From: Corallococcus macrosporus DSM 14697
Lineage (GTDB): Bacteria > Myxococcota > Myxococcia > Myxococcales > Myxococcaceae
Length of the DNA stretch: 64,000 bases
Reading direction: 5' to 3'
Assembly: GCF_002305895.1 (NCBI RefSeq)
Contig: NZ_CP022203.1
Coordinates: forward strand, 846,501-910,500
Both the position numbers and the translations under genes were made by a program. The notes under the pieces were generated by a model. That model had not been told where the DNA came from and made no database searches. It worked only from the letters and a program-made list of their open reading frames with translations. Of the stretch, positions 23,665 to 33,295 are shown one piece after another (the stretch's first letter is position 1; every line of letters begins with the position of its first letter).

Positions 23665-24509
23665 GGCTGCTCCACCTGCGCCCGGGCCGCGTGCGCCATG
23701 GGGCAGCCGCCGCCTTGAGGGACGCGGCTGGCGCCCGGGGCGACGCCGCCCTCGCGCTGCCACCCGGCCGTCAGCTCCAGGCGCACGTCCCAGAGCTGGC
23801 GGAACAGCGGCAGCGTCATCCGCCCCGCGAGCACCTGCGTGGGCAGGCCGTCCAGCGCCTTCACCGCGCGGTCCACGCCGATGGTGCGGCGCACCAACTG
23901 GAAGTGGGCATGGAGCCAGCCCTGGAAGGCCTCGTCCATGTCCACGAGCTGCTCGCAGAGGCGCTTCAAGTCGTCCGGGCCGCCCGAGCTGTACACGGAC
24001 GCGAGCGTCTGGCCACGCCGCGCGAGCAGCCGCTCCAGGGCGCCCTCCAGCCCCTGCGCCACCCGCCGCAGCATGTTGTAGCCAGGGGACTCCTGGCCGC
24101 TGCCGTTGCCCAGGCTGCGCCGGATGACCTGGTAGGTGTCCGGCGTCATCGTCTCCAGGATGGCCAGCTCCTGCTTCACGGCCTGCAGCACCCGGCAGAT
24201 GCGCTCCAGCCGCGCCGAGGCCGCCCACAGTGCGTCCCGGTCCAGCTCCGCCACGACCTCCACCGCCTCGCGCGAGGCCAGCTTCAGCCACAGCTCCTGC
24301 GCCTGGTGGACGACCTGGAACATCAGCTCGTCGTGCGCCACGCGCTCGCCGTCCGCCGCCTGCAGCGACAGCAGCGTGGGCGTCTTCAGATAGACCTCGT
24401 AGTCGAGCTCGCCCTTGCCCACCCACTTCTTCAAGAGGGGGTTGAAGAGGGGCTCAGCCAGTTCGAGTCGTAACCTTTCAGCATAACTGTAATTGATGGA
24501 CGCGCTCAT
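23661..24509 (-). CDS. tryptophan 2,3-dioxygenase-like heme protein
   Basis: 282 residues of the heme-dependent TDO superfamily. Visible marks are YEVYLKTPTLLSLQ, DELMFQVVHQAQELWLKL (distal His region), LETMTPDTYQVIRRSLG, and HFQLVRRTIG (proximal heme-ligand His). Typical TDO then has a GTGG(S/T)SG loop that closes over the amino acid; here it is replaced by VDRAVKALDGLPTQ. The substrate or outcome may therefore differ, as in natural-product members such as MarE (from memory). The short Cys-containing tail is unusual. It is followed by an overlapping methyltransferase gene. Confidence 0.85.
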   Translation of the reverse strand: MSASINYSYAERLRLELAEPLFNPLLKKWVGKGELDYEVYLKTPTLLSLQAADGERVAHDELMFQVVHQAQELWLKLASREAVEVVAELDRDALWAASARLERICRVLQAVKQELAILETMTPDTYQVIRRSLGNGSGQESPGYNMLRRVAQGLEGALERLLARRGQTLASVYSSGGPDDLKRLCEQLVDMDEAFQGWLHAHFQLVRRTIGVDRAVKALDGLPTQVLAGRMTLPLFRQLWDVRLELTAGWQREGGVAPGASRVPQGGGCPMAHAARAQVEQP

Positions 24510-24550
24510 GCGGCCCTCCTGAGTGAGGGGAAGCTCGGAAGGTGTGGAAT

Positions 24551-24578
24551 CGCGGGTACCGTAGCAGCGGTACCCGCG
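24551..24578. promoter_or_regulatory. perfect 11-bp inverted repeat upstream of the dioxygenase-like gene
   Basis: CGCGGGTACCG/CGGTACCCGCG with a 6-base spacer, 42 bp upstream of the dioxygenase-like start and 18 bp past the receiver stop at 24596. It could be an operator of the dioxygenase operon or a terminator of the upstream kinase/receiver transcript. The following bases are only mildly T-rich on the minus strand. Confidence 0.5.
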
Positions 24579-24595
24579 GGCATGTCATCCGGCTT

Positions 24596-25000
24596 TCAGG
24601 GAGCGGGCGTCGGTGTCGGCGGCCGGGGCTTCAGGTGGAAGGCGCGCAGGCGTTGAGCCAGCTCCTCGCCCTGCACGCTCTTGGAGATATATCCGTCCGC
24701 ACCGGACGCGAGCGCCAGGGAGCGCAGCTTCGATTCGTCGGATGCTGAATAGAGGATGAACTTCGTCTTCGGCAGCGCGTACTGGCGCGCCAGGTTGACC
24801 ACCTTGTCGCCCTTGAGGGCGGGGAAGTTCACGTCGATGAGGACGAAGTCCGGCTCCACCGAGCGGACGAGGTTGGAGACACCCAGCGCGGAGGTGTGCG
24901 TGAGCACCTCGAAGCCGTAGGCGCTCAGCGAGCGCTGTACGAGGTCGAGCAGGTCCGGGTCGTCGTCCACCACCAGGACGCGCGCTTTTTCTTCAGACAT
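24596..25000 (-). CDS. receiver protein, likely partner of the adjacent hybrid kinase
   Basis: 134 residues, a single receiver domain with [27 protein letters not shown] and YISKSVQGE. It overlaps the end of the hybrid kinase gene by 8 bp, so it is probably the last member of the FIST-kinase-receiver operon. It is closely similar to the orphan receiver at 20222-20632. The proline-rich tail (PRPPTPTPAP) is short. There is no output domain. Confidence 0.9.
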   Translation of the reverse strand: MSEEKARVLVVDDDPDLLDLVQRSLSAYGFEVLTHTSALGVSNLVRSVEPDFVLIDVNFPALKGDKVVNLARQYALPKTKFILYSASDESKLRSLALASGADGYISKSVQGEELAQRLRAFHLKPRPPTPTPAP

Positions 25001-27938
25001 GGGTTCTCCCTAGATGCTTGCGAATCATCTCGAGCAACTGGTCACGATCAAGGGGCTTGGTGAGGTACGCGGTGCAACCGGCCTCGTGCGCCTTGTCCTG
25101 GTACTCCCGCCCCGCGTGTGCCGTCACCGCGATGACGGGAACATTGGCCGCTGCGGGGAGGGCTCGCAACCTGCGGGTGACCTCCCAGCCGTCCAGGCGG
25201 GGGAGCGACAGGTCCATCAGGATGAGGTCCGGGGCGTCGCGGATGGCGCGCTCCAAGCCGTGCTCGCCGTCCTCCGCTTCAATGACCTCGAAGTGGCCGT
25301 TGAGGTAGCGGCGGACGATGTCGCGGTTCTGCGCGCTGTCCTCCACATAGAGGATGCGGGCCAGCTTGCCGGCGCTGGCGGCGCGCTGGGACAACAGCAG
25401 GCCCTTGGCCTGGGCGATGACGTCCTCCAGCGCGTGGCCGCCCTTCTTCACGAAGCCGGCGAAGCCGTCACGCAGCAGGGCCTCCTCCTCGGCGGAGAGC
25501 GTCTTGCCGGTGAGCACCACCACGGGCACCTGGAGCTTCTCCGCGCGCAGCCGGCGCAGCACCTCGAAGCCGTCCAGGTTGGGCATCATCAAGTCGAGGA
25601 CGACCAGCGCGGGCGGGGACACGCGCGCCTTGAGCAGGGCGTCCTCGCCGCTGCGGGCCTCTGACGTGGAGAAGCCGGCGCGGCGCAGGTTGCGGCTGAC
25701 CAGCTCGCGGGTGGCCGAGTCGTCGTCCACCACCAGCACCTCGCCCACGCTGGTGGAGTTGCCGGAGGCCTGGTGGAGGCTGCGCTGCACCACCTCCACC
25801 AGCCGCTCGGGCTCCACCGGCTTGACCAGGTACTCGCACGCGCCCAGGGAGAAGCCGCGCGCGCGCTGCTCCTCCACGGAGATGAGGATGACGGGGATGC
25901 CGGCCAGCGAGGGCTCGCTCTTGAGCTGGCTGAGCACCGACCAGCCGTCCAGCTTGGGCAGGTGGATGTCCAGCAGGATGGCCTGGGGCCGCAGCTCGCG
26001 CGCCCGCTTGAGCGCGGCGATGCCGTCCTCGGCCACCACCACCTTGAAGCCGGCGGGCTCCAGCTGCCCGGCGACGAGCTGCTGGATGAGCGGGTCGTCA
26101 TCCACCACCAGCACGGTGCTGCCCGGCTGGGCCATGGCGCCCAGGTGCTGGGCCACCTCCGCCACGGGCACGCCGCGCTCCAGGTGCGGCCCGCCGCCGT
26201 TGTCCAGCGCCTCCAGGGTGGTGGGCAGGCGCACCGTGAAGGTGGTGCCGCGGCCCAGGGTGGACGTCACGGACACGTTGCCGCCCAGCACGCGGGACAG
26301 CTCGCGGACGATGGCCAGCCCCAGGCCGGTGCCGCCCACCTTGCGCGTGGTGGAGCCGTCCACCTGGCGGAACTTCTCGAAGATGAAGGGGAGCTGGTCG
26401 GACGGGATGCCGACGCCGGTGTCCTCCACCGTCATGACGACCTCGCCGCCCGCGGGCACCAGGCTCAGCGACACCTCGCCCGCCTCGGTGAACTTGGCGG
26501 CGTTGCTGAGCAGGTTGAGCATGATCTGCCGCAGCTTCAGCGCGTCCGAGCGGAGCATGCGGGCGGCCGGGTCGATGTTCGTGGTGAGGGCCACGTCCTT
26601 GCCCTTGAGGTACTCCTTCACCGTGGCCAGGCACTCGTCGGCCAGCTCCTGCACGTCCACCTGCTCGGTGACGACCTCCACGCGGCCGGACTCAATCTTG
26701 GACAGGTCCAGGATGTCGTTGATGAGCGCCAGCAGCGTCTTGGCGTTCGTCTTGACGACGTTGAGGTCGCGGCGGCCGTGCGCGGTGAGCCGCTGGCCTT
26801 CCTCGCGCATCAGCAGGTCGCAGTAGCCGATGATGCCGTTGAGCGGGGTGCGGATTTCGTGGCTGAAGTTGGCCAGGAACTCGCTCTTGAGGCGGGCGGC
26901 GGCCTCGGCCTCGCGGGCGCGCTCCTCCTCGTTGCGCTTGGCCACCGCCAGCTCCTGGGCCAGCCGGTCCAGGTCCTCGTTCTGCTGACGGATGATCTCC
27001 ATCTGCAGCGCGCGCTGCTGGTAGGACGCCAGCGAGCGGGCGGACACGGCGCGGGTGCGCTTGATCTCCTCCAGGCTGGCGGCGAGCTGCTTGTTGGCCG
27101 CCTCCAGCTCCGCCTTGGACGCGCGCAGCATCTCCTCATGCTGCTTGCGCTCGGTGATGTCCTCGGTGACGCCCATCACGTAGCGGGCCACGCCGTGCTC
27201 GTCGAGCAGGGGCAGCTTGCGCGTGGAGAAGATGCGGTCCACGCCGTCGGCGCGGGCCACCTCCTCGAAGGACTTCATCTGCCGGGTTTCGAGGATCTCC
27301 GTGTCGATGGCGATGAACGAGTCGGCCTGCTCCTTGGGGAAGTAGTCGTGGTCCAGCTTCCCCAGCAGCCACTGCTTGGTGACGCGGAAGGCGTCCGCGA
27401 AGGTCTTGTTCGCCACCACCAGCCGGCGCGTCTGTGCGTCCTTCACGAAGAGGACGAACGGAATCGCGTCGATGATGTTCTCCATCAGGTAGTTGGTGCG
27501 CTCGAGCTGCACCGCGGTGTCGGTGTGGCGGCGGCGGTCCGCCGTCATCCGCAGCTCGCGCTGCACCACGGGCACCAGCCGGCTGAAGCGGTCCTCGGTG
27601 ATGTAGTCGAGCGCCCCGGCGCGCACGCTGGCCTCCAGCGTGTCCTCGCTCCAGTCGCGCGACAGCACCACGAAGGGCAGCTCCTTGCCGTACTGGCTCC
27701 ACAGCGCCCGCACCTCGGCGAAGCCCATGTCGGGCACCTCCGAGCCGCACAGCACCAGGCCCCAGGTCCGCGACAGCGCGGCCTCCGCCGCGGCCGCCGT
27801 GGTGGCGCGCTCCGTCACCACCTGCACGCCCGCGCGCGCGAGGGCTTCCTCCACGCGCTGGCACTCGCGCTCGCCGGCCACGAGCAGGAGGGACGCATTG
27901 TCCGCCGGAGACTCAGAGGGAGGCTGCGAGGAGGCCAT
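24993..27938 (-). CDS. hybrid sensor kinase: pseudo-receiver-PAS-HisKA-HATPase-REC x3
   Basis: 981 residues, soluble. An N-terminal receiver-like domain (~17-130) has Gly where the acceptor Asp should be ([11 protein letters not shown]). A PAS domain with a PAC end ([10 protein letters not shown]), a long coiled coil (~275-360), and HisKA with [10 protein letters not shown] follow. HATPase has GTGLGLAIV. Three C-terminal receivers carry acceptor strands [24 protein letters not shown] and [13 protein letters not shown]. The FIST gene ends-to-start 3 bp upstream and the receiver gene overlaps downstream, giving a sensor-kinase-receiver operon. Confidence 0.93.
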   Translation of the reverse strand: MASSQPPSESPADNASLLLVAGERECQRVEEALARAGVQVVTERATTAAAAEAALSRTWGLVLCGSEVPDMGFAEVRALWSQYGKELPFVVLSRDWSEDTLEASVRAGALDYITEDRFSRLVPVVQRELRMTADRRRHTDTAVQLERTNYLMENIIDAIPFVLFVKDAQTRRLVVANKTFADAFRVTKQWLLGKLDHDYFPKEQADSFIAIDTEILETRQMKSFEEVARADGVDRIFSTRKLPLLDEHGVARYVMGVTEDITERKQHEEMLRASKAELEAANKQLAASLEEIKRTRAVSARSLASYQQRALQMEIIRQQNEDLDRLAQELAVAKRNEEERAREAEAAARLKSEFLANFSHEIRTPLNGIIGYCDLLMREEGQRLTAHGRRDLNVVKTNAKTLLALINDILDLSKIESGRVEVVTEQVDVQELADECLATVKEYLKGKDVALTTNIDPAARMLRSDALKLRQIMLNLLSNAAKFTEAGEVSLSLVPAGGEVVMTVEDTGVGIPSDQLPFIFEKFRQVDGSTTRKVGGTGLGLAIVRELSRVLGGNVSVTSTLGRGTTFTVRLPTTLEALDNGGGPHLERGVPVAEVAQHLGAMAQPGSTVLVVDDDPLIQQLVAGQLEPAGFKVVVAEDGIAALKRARELRPQAILLDIHLPKLDGWSVLSQLKSEPSLAGIPVILISVEEQRARGFSLGACEYLVKPVEPERLVEVVQRSLHQASGNSTSVGEVLVVDDDSATRELVSRNLRRAGFSTSEARSGEDALLKARVSPPALVVLDLMMPNLDGFEVLRRLRAEKLQVPVVVLTGKTLSAEEEALLRDGFAGFVKKGGHALEDVIAQAKGLLLSQRAASAGKLARILYVEDSAQNRDIVRRYLNGHFEVIEAEDGEHGLERAIRDAPDLILMDLSLPRLDGWEVTRRLRALPAAANVPVIAVTAHAGREYQDKAHEAGCTAYLTKPLDRDQLLEMIRKHLGRTHV

Positions 27939-27941
27939 GGC

Positions 27942-29102
27942 TCAGTTCGCCCCGAAGACCAGCGCGGTCAGCGTGGTGTTGATGTGGAACCCCGAATAGA
28001 TTTCGAAGTGCACGTTCATACCAGCGGCGGTGGGTGCGGCCTTCAGCGTTTCCGCCAGTTGCTGCACGGTGTTGGTGGCGCTGGCGTACCACATGCGTCC
28101 ACCACAGTGGAAAAGCAGGGCGGCCTGGGGGTTCTGGACCCTGCGGGGTACCTCCTCGGTGAAGAAGCTGCGCGTCATGCCGGCCATGTCCCCCAGCTTC
28201 ATCAGCTCCAGCTCGGTGCCCTCCTCCAGCAGGTTGGCGAAGAGGATGGAGCCGTCCTCCTGGGGGCTCCAGGCGGCGCGGATGAAGTACTCGCGGCCCA
28301 CGCGCAGGGCGGTGGGGCGCACGGCGAAGCCGCGCGGCGTGCCGAACTCCAGCTCGTCCACGCCCACGCCCAGGATTTCCGCGTAGCGCTTCGCCGCCGG
28401 GTGCCCGTCGATTTCGAGCGCGCGGGTGTGGCTCTCGTCCACCTTGGTGATGGTGAGCTTCTCGCCGGTGGGCACGTACCAGTGGGAGCGCAGCGCGGCC
28501 CAGGGCGCGCTCGTCTTGAAGAGGGCCACCAGCACCGCGTCGGTGGCGACCTCGCCGTCCACGTGGACCATGGCGGACTGCTTGGCCGGGTCGCGGTTGG
28601 CGTCGCTGGCGCCGCCGCCCACCAGCACCAGCGTCTGGCACTTCTCCAGGATGCCCAGCAGCAGCTCTTCCTTCTTGTAGCGGAAGCCGTCGTCAATCAC
28701 GAGGCCCACGTAGCGGCGCGGGTCCAGGTCCTGCTGCCGCACGCCCAGGTCCTCACAGGCGCGCTTGATGGCGGCGGCGCCCGCGCTGATGGCGTCCACG
28801 GACAGGCCGGTGCCCAGGCCCAGGCCCACCTCGAAGTCACCGAAGAGGGCGCTCATCACCACGCTGCCCTCGTGGATGCCGGTGTTGTCCAGCTCGCCCG
28901 CGGTGGTGGCGCCAATCAGGCGCGTGCCCTTGGGCAGCCGCTGGCGCACGGCGCGGTTGAGCGCCTGCTGGTCACGCTCCCGCGAGGCGAACATCGTCAC
29001 CAGGCGGGGCGTGTCACTGCCCAACTGACTCAGGAGGTCCTCCGCGGCGGCATCTGGCTCCTTCAGCGTGGTGCGAGCCGTCTGCATCTTCACTTGAGCC
29101 AT
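27942..29102 (-). CDS. FIST-domain sensory protein
   Basis: 386 residues with FIST N-terminal (~40-230) and FIST C-terminal (~240-365) domains. Visible features are RLIGATTAGELDNTG, LVGGGASD and the closing ALLFHCGGRMWY strand. FIST proteins are predicted small-ligand sensors usually encoded beside kinases or chemotaxis proteins. Here the gene sits 3 bp upstream of a hybrid kinase, so it probably delivers ligand information to it. ATG 29102 (MAQVKMQT) is preferred over further upstream codons. There is no signal peptide. Confidence 0.9.
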   Translation of the reverse strand: MAQVKMQTARTTLKEPDAAAEDLLSQLGSDTPRLVTMFASRERDQQALNRAVRQRLPKGTRLIGATTAGELDNTGIHEGSVVMSALFGDFEVGLGLGTGLSVDAISAGAAAIKRACEDLGVRQQDLDPRRYVGLVIDDGFRYKKEELLLGILEKCQTLVLVGGGASDANRDPAKQSAMVHVDGEVATDAVLVALFKTSAPWAALRSHWYVPTGEKLTITKVDESHTRALEIDGHPAAKRYAEILGVGVDELEFGTPRGFAVRPTALRVGREYFIRAAWSPQEDGSILFANLLEEGTELELMKLGDMAGMTRSFFTEEVPRRVQNPQAALLFHCGGRMWYASATNTVQQLAETLKAAPTAAGMNVHFEIYSGFHINTTLTALVFGAN

Positions 29103-29133
29103 GGAGCCACTCCGGGAGGTGTGCGAGCGGGGG

Positions 29134-31002
29134 TTAGAGGCCGCTGCCGGGGTGCCGAGTATGACAGGCGCCGGTGCACTGCTGGAAAGACTCCGCGCCC
29201 CCTCCCACATACATGCTCTCGATGGGTCCGAATTGCGCCACGTGACTGTCCGGATAGCTCTTATGACAGGACAGACAGGCGGCCTTGCTGGTGCGCTGGA
29301 TGCTCTCCTTCGTCAGGTGGCAGGACGAGCACTGCTGGAGCGGTGCGTCAAAGCGGTTGGACCGGGAGTGGATGAAGTGGGTGCGCACGAAGATGGGGCC
29401 CTCCAGCTCGAAGGCGAGCGGGGCGTGGCACCCGGCGCACGCGGCGCGGTTGTCGTTGGCGTGCAGCACCGTGCCCAGCTCGCCGCCCTTGCTGTGGCAG
29501 GACGTGCAGGGGCCGGTGGTGAGCTTGGGCTGGGTGCGCTGCCGGGTGCCCACCTGGATTTCAAGGGTCGTGGTGGCGGGGAGGTCCTCGCCCAGCCAGG
29601 CGCGGCGGCCCTTCACCGTCACCAGGTAGGTGCCGGGCTGGGCGTTGTCCGGCAGCTTGAACTGCCAGGTGTCCGTGTTGGGCAGGTTCCAGAGGCTGGG
29701 GTCCACGAAGGCGCCGCCGAACAGGACGTTGGCGAAGGGCAGGGTGGCGAACTGGGCGAAGACGCCGTCGCGCTCGGGCGTGGCGATGACCTGCTCGTCC
29801 ACCGCGGGGTCCAGGAAGGCCTCCAGCGGGACGATGGAGCGGATGGGCTGGATGTGCTGCGCCGGCCCGATGATTTGCGTCATCAGCATGCGCTCGCGGT
29901 GCTTGCGGCGGTAGTAGGTGGCCGTCGCGTCGAAGAAGGCCCGGTAGTACTGGACGCCGGAGTCGGTGCCGTCGGGCGCCACCTGGTTGTAGGGCGGCAG
30001 GTAGCCCTGGGGGTGGAGCCGGTTGCCGGCGCCATCCCGCAGGGTGAGCTGGAAGGAGATTTCCGTGCCGGGGGCGTAGGTGCCGTCCGGGCGCGGCGGG
30101 GTGAGGGCCTCCACGCCAATGCGGAAGCCGTAGGTGTAGCGCCCGTCCACCACCTGCTCCACCGGGATTTCGTAGGGGGCCGCCGGGCGCAGGCTCCAGC
30201 GCAGGCGCAGCGCGCGCGTGTCGGAGCGCAGGGTGAGCGTCTGGCGCTGGGCGTGCTCGTACGCGTTGCGCAGCTCCAGGATGGCCTCCTCCTCGAAGGA
30301 GGTGGAGGTCGAGCAGTCGTCGGGCGTGGCGCAGCCGGTGGCCGTCTGGATGCCGCGGAAGCGGCGGATGAAGAAGTCATCCAGGCCCGCGCGGCGCTGA
30401 TGCTCGGTGCCCGCGTTGAGCAGGATGGGGAGGCCGGTGAGCCGGCCGCGCGAGTCCACCGGCTCCACGATGAAGTGGCTGGGCAGGTTCATCCACGCCG
30501 CGTCCCGGTAGTAGCGGCGGCGCGTGTAGGGGCCCGGCGCGCCCACGGACTCCTGGTCCACCTGGCGCACGCCCAGCCAGCCCAGGCCGCCGAAGTCGCT
30601 CTGCGCGATGAGGTTGCGCAGGCCCTGGTCCCGGGTGGCGGTGACGAAGGACCGGATATCAATCTGGTTGATGAAGAAGGTGGCGCCCTTCTGCACGCGC
30701 AGCGGCGTGCCCACGCCGTTCTCCACCTCCAGCGCCAGCCCCACCGCGGGCGTCTTCGCGGGCCAGGGCCACCCGCCGAACAGCAACTGGGTGTCCGCGC
30801 CCGGCAGCGCCTTGTCCGCGTCCCGCGCGTCCTTCGCGGCGGTGTCCCGCGAGCCCGGGTCCACCGCGAGCGCGTCCAGCGAGGTCTGCTCCGGCGGCCG
30901 CGCGTCCAGCACGGCGTCGTCCAGGGTCTCCTGTCCGCCGCAGGCGAGCAGCAGCCCCGCGAGCGACGCGAGCAGGGCCCGGGGGGCTCCAAGTCCACCC
31001 AT
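29134..31002 (-). CDS. multiheme c-type cytochrome lipoprotein
   Basis: 622 residues. Signal peptide with lipobox LLLAC (Cys ~21). A long beta-rich region without obvious homology is followed, within the last ~115 residues, by five heme-binding motifs: CTSCH, CAGCH, CSSCH, CLSCH and one longer CTGACH. Extra His residues (HANDNR, HFIHSRS, HPGSG) could be axial ligands. It is likely outer-membrane or periplasmic, in electron transfer. GAGGAG precedes the ATG at the correct spacing. No cytochrome-maturation gene is nearby. The large N-terminal module is unusual for such a protein. Confidence 0.88.
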   Translation of the reverse strand: MGGLGAPRALLASLAGLLLACGGQETLDDAVLDARPPEQTSLDALAVDPGSRDTAAKDARDADKALPGADTQLLFGGWPWPAKTPAVGLALEVENGVGTPLRVQKGATFFINQIDIRSFVTATRDQGLRNLIAQSDFGGLGWLGVRQVDQESVGAPGPYTRRRYYRDAAWMNLPSHFIVEPVDSRGRLTGLPILLNAGTEHQRRAGLDDFFIRRFRGIQTATGCATPDDCSTSTSFEEEAILELRNAYEHAQRQTLTLRSDTRALRLRWSLRPAAPYEIPVEQVVDGRYTYGFRIGVEALTPPRPDGTYAPGTEISFQLTLRDGAGNRLHPQGYLPPYNQVAPDGTDSGVQYYRAFFDATATYYRRKHRERMLMTQIIGPAQHIQPIRSIVPLEAFLDPAVDEQVIATPERDGVFAQFATLPFANVLFGGAFVDPSLWNLPNTDTWQFKLPDNAQPGTYLVTVKGRRAWLGEDLPATTTLEIQVGTRQRTQPKLTTGPCTSCHSKGGELGTVLHANDNRAACAGCHAPLAFELEGPIFVRTHFIHSRSNRFDAPLQQCSSCHLTKESIQRTSKAACLSCHKSYPDSHVAQFGPIESMYVGGGAESFQQCTGACHTRHPGSGL

Positions 31003-31152
31003 GGTGCAACTCCTCGTACGTGTAAAAGCCGACGCCGGCATGGCGCCGTGGGCCAGTGGGCCGTGTAGCCCGTCGCCTGTGGGGCGGTGTGGGCCGGGCC
31101 TCTCCCGTTTCCGGGTTTCCCCGGTTCGAGCCTTTTTAGCCGTACGAAGATT

Positions 31153-31169
31153 ATCTGCAACCAGCAGAT
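31153..31169. promoter_or_regulatory. ATCTGC-N5-GCAGAT inverted repeat in AT-richer promoter region
   Basis: A perfect 6-bp inverted repeat in the unusually AT-rich stretch (~31130-31230) between the membrane kinase stop and the cytochrome lipoprotein start. It is ~150 bp upstream of the cytochrome gene, a candidate operator within its promoter region. Confidence 0.35.
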
Positions 31170-31265
31170 TTGTTCAACTTCTGGGAAAACAATCCACCCG
31201 GAGTCGAACCCGCTGTGTTTTCAAGGAGATGAAAGGCAGCCCCGCGGGGCAGCGCTCCTACAACG

Positions 31266-33110
31266 TCATACCTGTGCTTCATTCACCGAGCAGGATTCCT
31301 TGTGGGTCCTGCGAGGAAGCTCAATTGTGAATTCCGCGCCTTCTCCGGCCCTGCTCTGGACACGGATGGTGCCCCCGTGGGCCTCGACGAGCTGGCGGAC
31401 GATGTAGAGGCCCAGGCCGGTGCCCGGGTGCTGGCCGCCGGAGTGGACGCGCTGGAAGCGGTGGAACAGGCGCTGCTGCGCCTCCACGCCAATGCCGATG
31501 CCGCGGTCGCGGACGGAGAAGCGGACGCAGTGGGCGTCCGCCTGGACGCGCAGCTCCACGGGCTGGCCGCGGCCGAACTTGAGGGCGTTGCTGAGCAGGT
31601 TGGTGACGACGCGGTCCAGGCGCTGCCGGTCCCACTGGCCGGTGGCGCCCTCGTCCACGCGGACGCTGAGGGCGCAGCCGGCGGCGTGGGCCTGGTCCCC
31701 GTGGCGCTCCACCACCTCGCGCACCAGGTGCGCCAGGTCCAGCGGCTCCGTGTCCAGCACCATGCGGCCGGCGGACAGGCGGGACAGGTCCAGGAGGTTG
31801 TGGACCAGCCGGCCCAGGCGCCGCGTCTCGCCCTCGGCCCCGGCCAGGCCTTCCCGCAGCCGCGTGTCGGGCGTGCCGGCGCTCTGCATGGACAGGCGCC
31901 GCAGCCGAAGCTGGAGCGAGCTGAGCGGGTTGCCCAAATCATGCGCGGCGACGCCGATGAGCTCCAGCGCGTCCTGCGCCTGGGCCAGCAGCCGGGCGTT
32001 GTCGAGCGCGAGCGCGGCGCGCGCCGCCAGCTCCTCCATGAAGGCCCGGTCCAGCTCCCCGAAGCGGCGGTGCGTGCCGGTGGACAGCAGGCACAGCGCG
32101 CCCAGCACGCGCGAGCCCACCGCCAGCGGCACCGTGAGGGCGGACGTCACGCCCAGCGCGCCCAGCAGCTCGCCGTGCGCGCTGCCCACCAGCGCTTGAG
32201 GGAGGCGGGCGCCGTCCAGCTCCGGCAAGAGCTCGCTGCGGCCCGTGCGCACCACGCGGGAGGGCCCCACCTCGCCGTCCTCGGGGCAGCGCAGCAGCGG
32301 CTCCCACATGCGGCTGGTGGCGGCGGTGTCCGCGCAGGCCACCGCGTGCGGGCGCACCGAGCCATCCGCGGTGGGCAGGAAGAGGATGCAGGCGTCGGCC
32401 ACCTCGGGCACGCACAGCCGGGTGAGGGCCTCGCCCACCTCGCGCGCGCCGGACAGCGGCTGGAGCACGCGGCCGGCCTCCGCGAAGAGCGCCTGGGCCC
32501 GCTCGATGCGGCGGCGCTCGGTGATGTCGCGCGTCACCTTCACGAAGCCGCGCAGCCGCCCGTGCGCGTCGTACAGCGCGGTGAGCAGCGTCTCCGCCCA
32601 GAAGCGGCTGCCGTCGCGGCGCACCCGCCAGCCCTCCGCCAACAGGCGCCCCTCGCGCGCGGCCCGCTCGCGGTGGGCGCGCGGCACGCCGGCCGCCACC
32701 TGGTCCTCCGGGTAGACGCGGTCCGGGTCGCGTCCGGCCAGCTCCGCCTCCGCCCAGCCCGTGAGGCGCTCGGCGCCCGCGTTCCACGCCGTCACCCGGC
32801 CGTGGCGGTCCAGGAAGCACAGCGCGTAGTCCGTCACCCCGTCCATGAGGAGCTGGAGGTGCTGCTCGCTGGACTCGTGGCGCGCGTGCAGGGGCGCCAG
32901 CGCGCGGTGGAGCACGAAGCCCAGCGCCGCCACGCAGGACAGGCCCAGCAGCCCCGCCAGCACGGCCTCCGGCACCGCGCCGTGCCCGGTGGGCTGGGTG
33001 GCCTGGACGTAGACGGCCGACAGCAGCGTCGCGAGCAGCAGCAATCCGGCGAACAGGCAGGCGGACAGGCCCGCGCTCACTCGCTGAGCGAACGTCCAAC
33101 GGCGCATCAT
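31266..33110 (-). CDS. membrane PAS-GAF sensor histidine kinase
   Basis: 614 residues. Two membrane helices (~10-35 and ~45-70) flank a short periplasmic segment. PAS (with VTRDITERRRIE) and GAF (~205-370) domains follow. HisKA uses AAHDLGNPLSSL, the H-D-L-x-N-P form, and HATPase has LLSNALKF, RDRGIGI and GTGLGLYIV. It has no receiver and no adjacent partner. The frame extends to a TTG at 33128, but ATG 33110 has GGGGGGAG seven bases upstream and is the better start. Confidence 0.92.
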   Translation of the reverse strand: MMRRWTFAQRVSAGLSACLFAGLLLLATLLSAVYVQATQPTGHGAVPEAVLAGLLGLSCVAALGFVLHRALAPLHARHESSEQHLQLLMDGVTDYALCFLDRHGRVTAWNAGAERLTGWAEAELAGRDPDRVYPEDQVAAGVPRAHRERAAREGRLLAEGWRVRRDGSRFWAETLLTALYDAHGRLRGFVKVTRDITERRRIERAQALFAEAGRVLQPLSGAREVGEALTRLCVPEVADACILFLPTADGSVRPHAVACADTAATSRMWEPLLRCPEDGEVGPSRVVRTGRSELLPELDGARLPQALVGSAHGELLGALGVTSALTVPLAVGSRVLGALCLLSTGTHRRFGELDRAFMEELAARAALALDNARLLAQAQDALELIGVAAHDLGNPLSSLQLRLRRLSMQSAGTPDTRLREGLAGAEGETRRLGRLVHNLLDLSRLSAGRMVLDTEPLDLAHLVREVVERHGDQAHAAGCALSVRVDEGATGQWDRQRLDRVVTNLLSNALKFGRGQPVELRVQADAHCVRFSVRDRGIGIGVEAQQRLFHRFQRVHSGGQHPGTGLGLYIVRQLVEAHGGTIRVQSRAGEGAEFTIELPRRTHKESCSVNEAQV

Positions 33111-33295
33111 GTGGTGACTCCCCCCCAAGGCACCCTTCCGGGCGTGCCGTCGGTGAGGAAAGCATCACCCAGACTGCACGCTGGAGGACATCGTCCTGCT
33201 GGACGGGGCAGGGCCGCCCCAGGGGCGCCGGAACGGGCGCTGCGGGCCTCCAGCGCGGGCGCCGGATAAGCGGAGTCCCTTACGGGGAGGCCGTC

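Noticed and set aside
31195-31215. T-loop-like GGAGTCGAACCC resembling the 3' part of a tRNA
   Set aside because: The flanking 5-bp T stem does not pair (only three of five positions), and no acceptor or anticodon arm is found on either strand.
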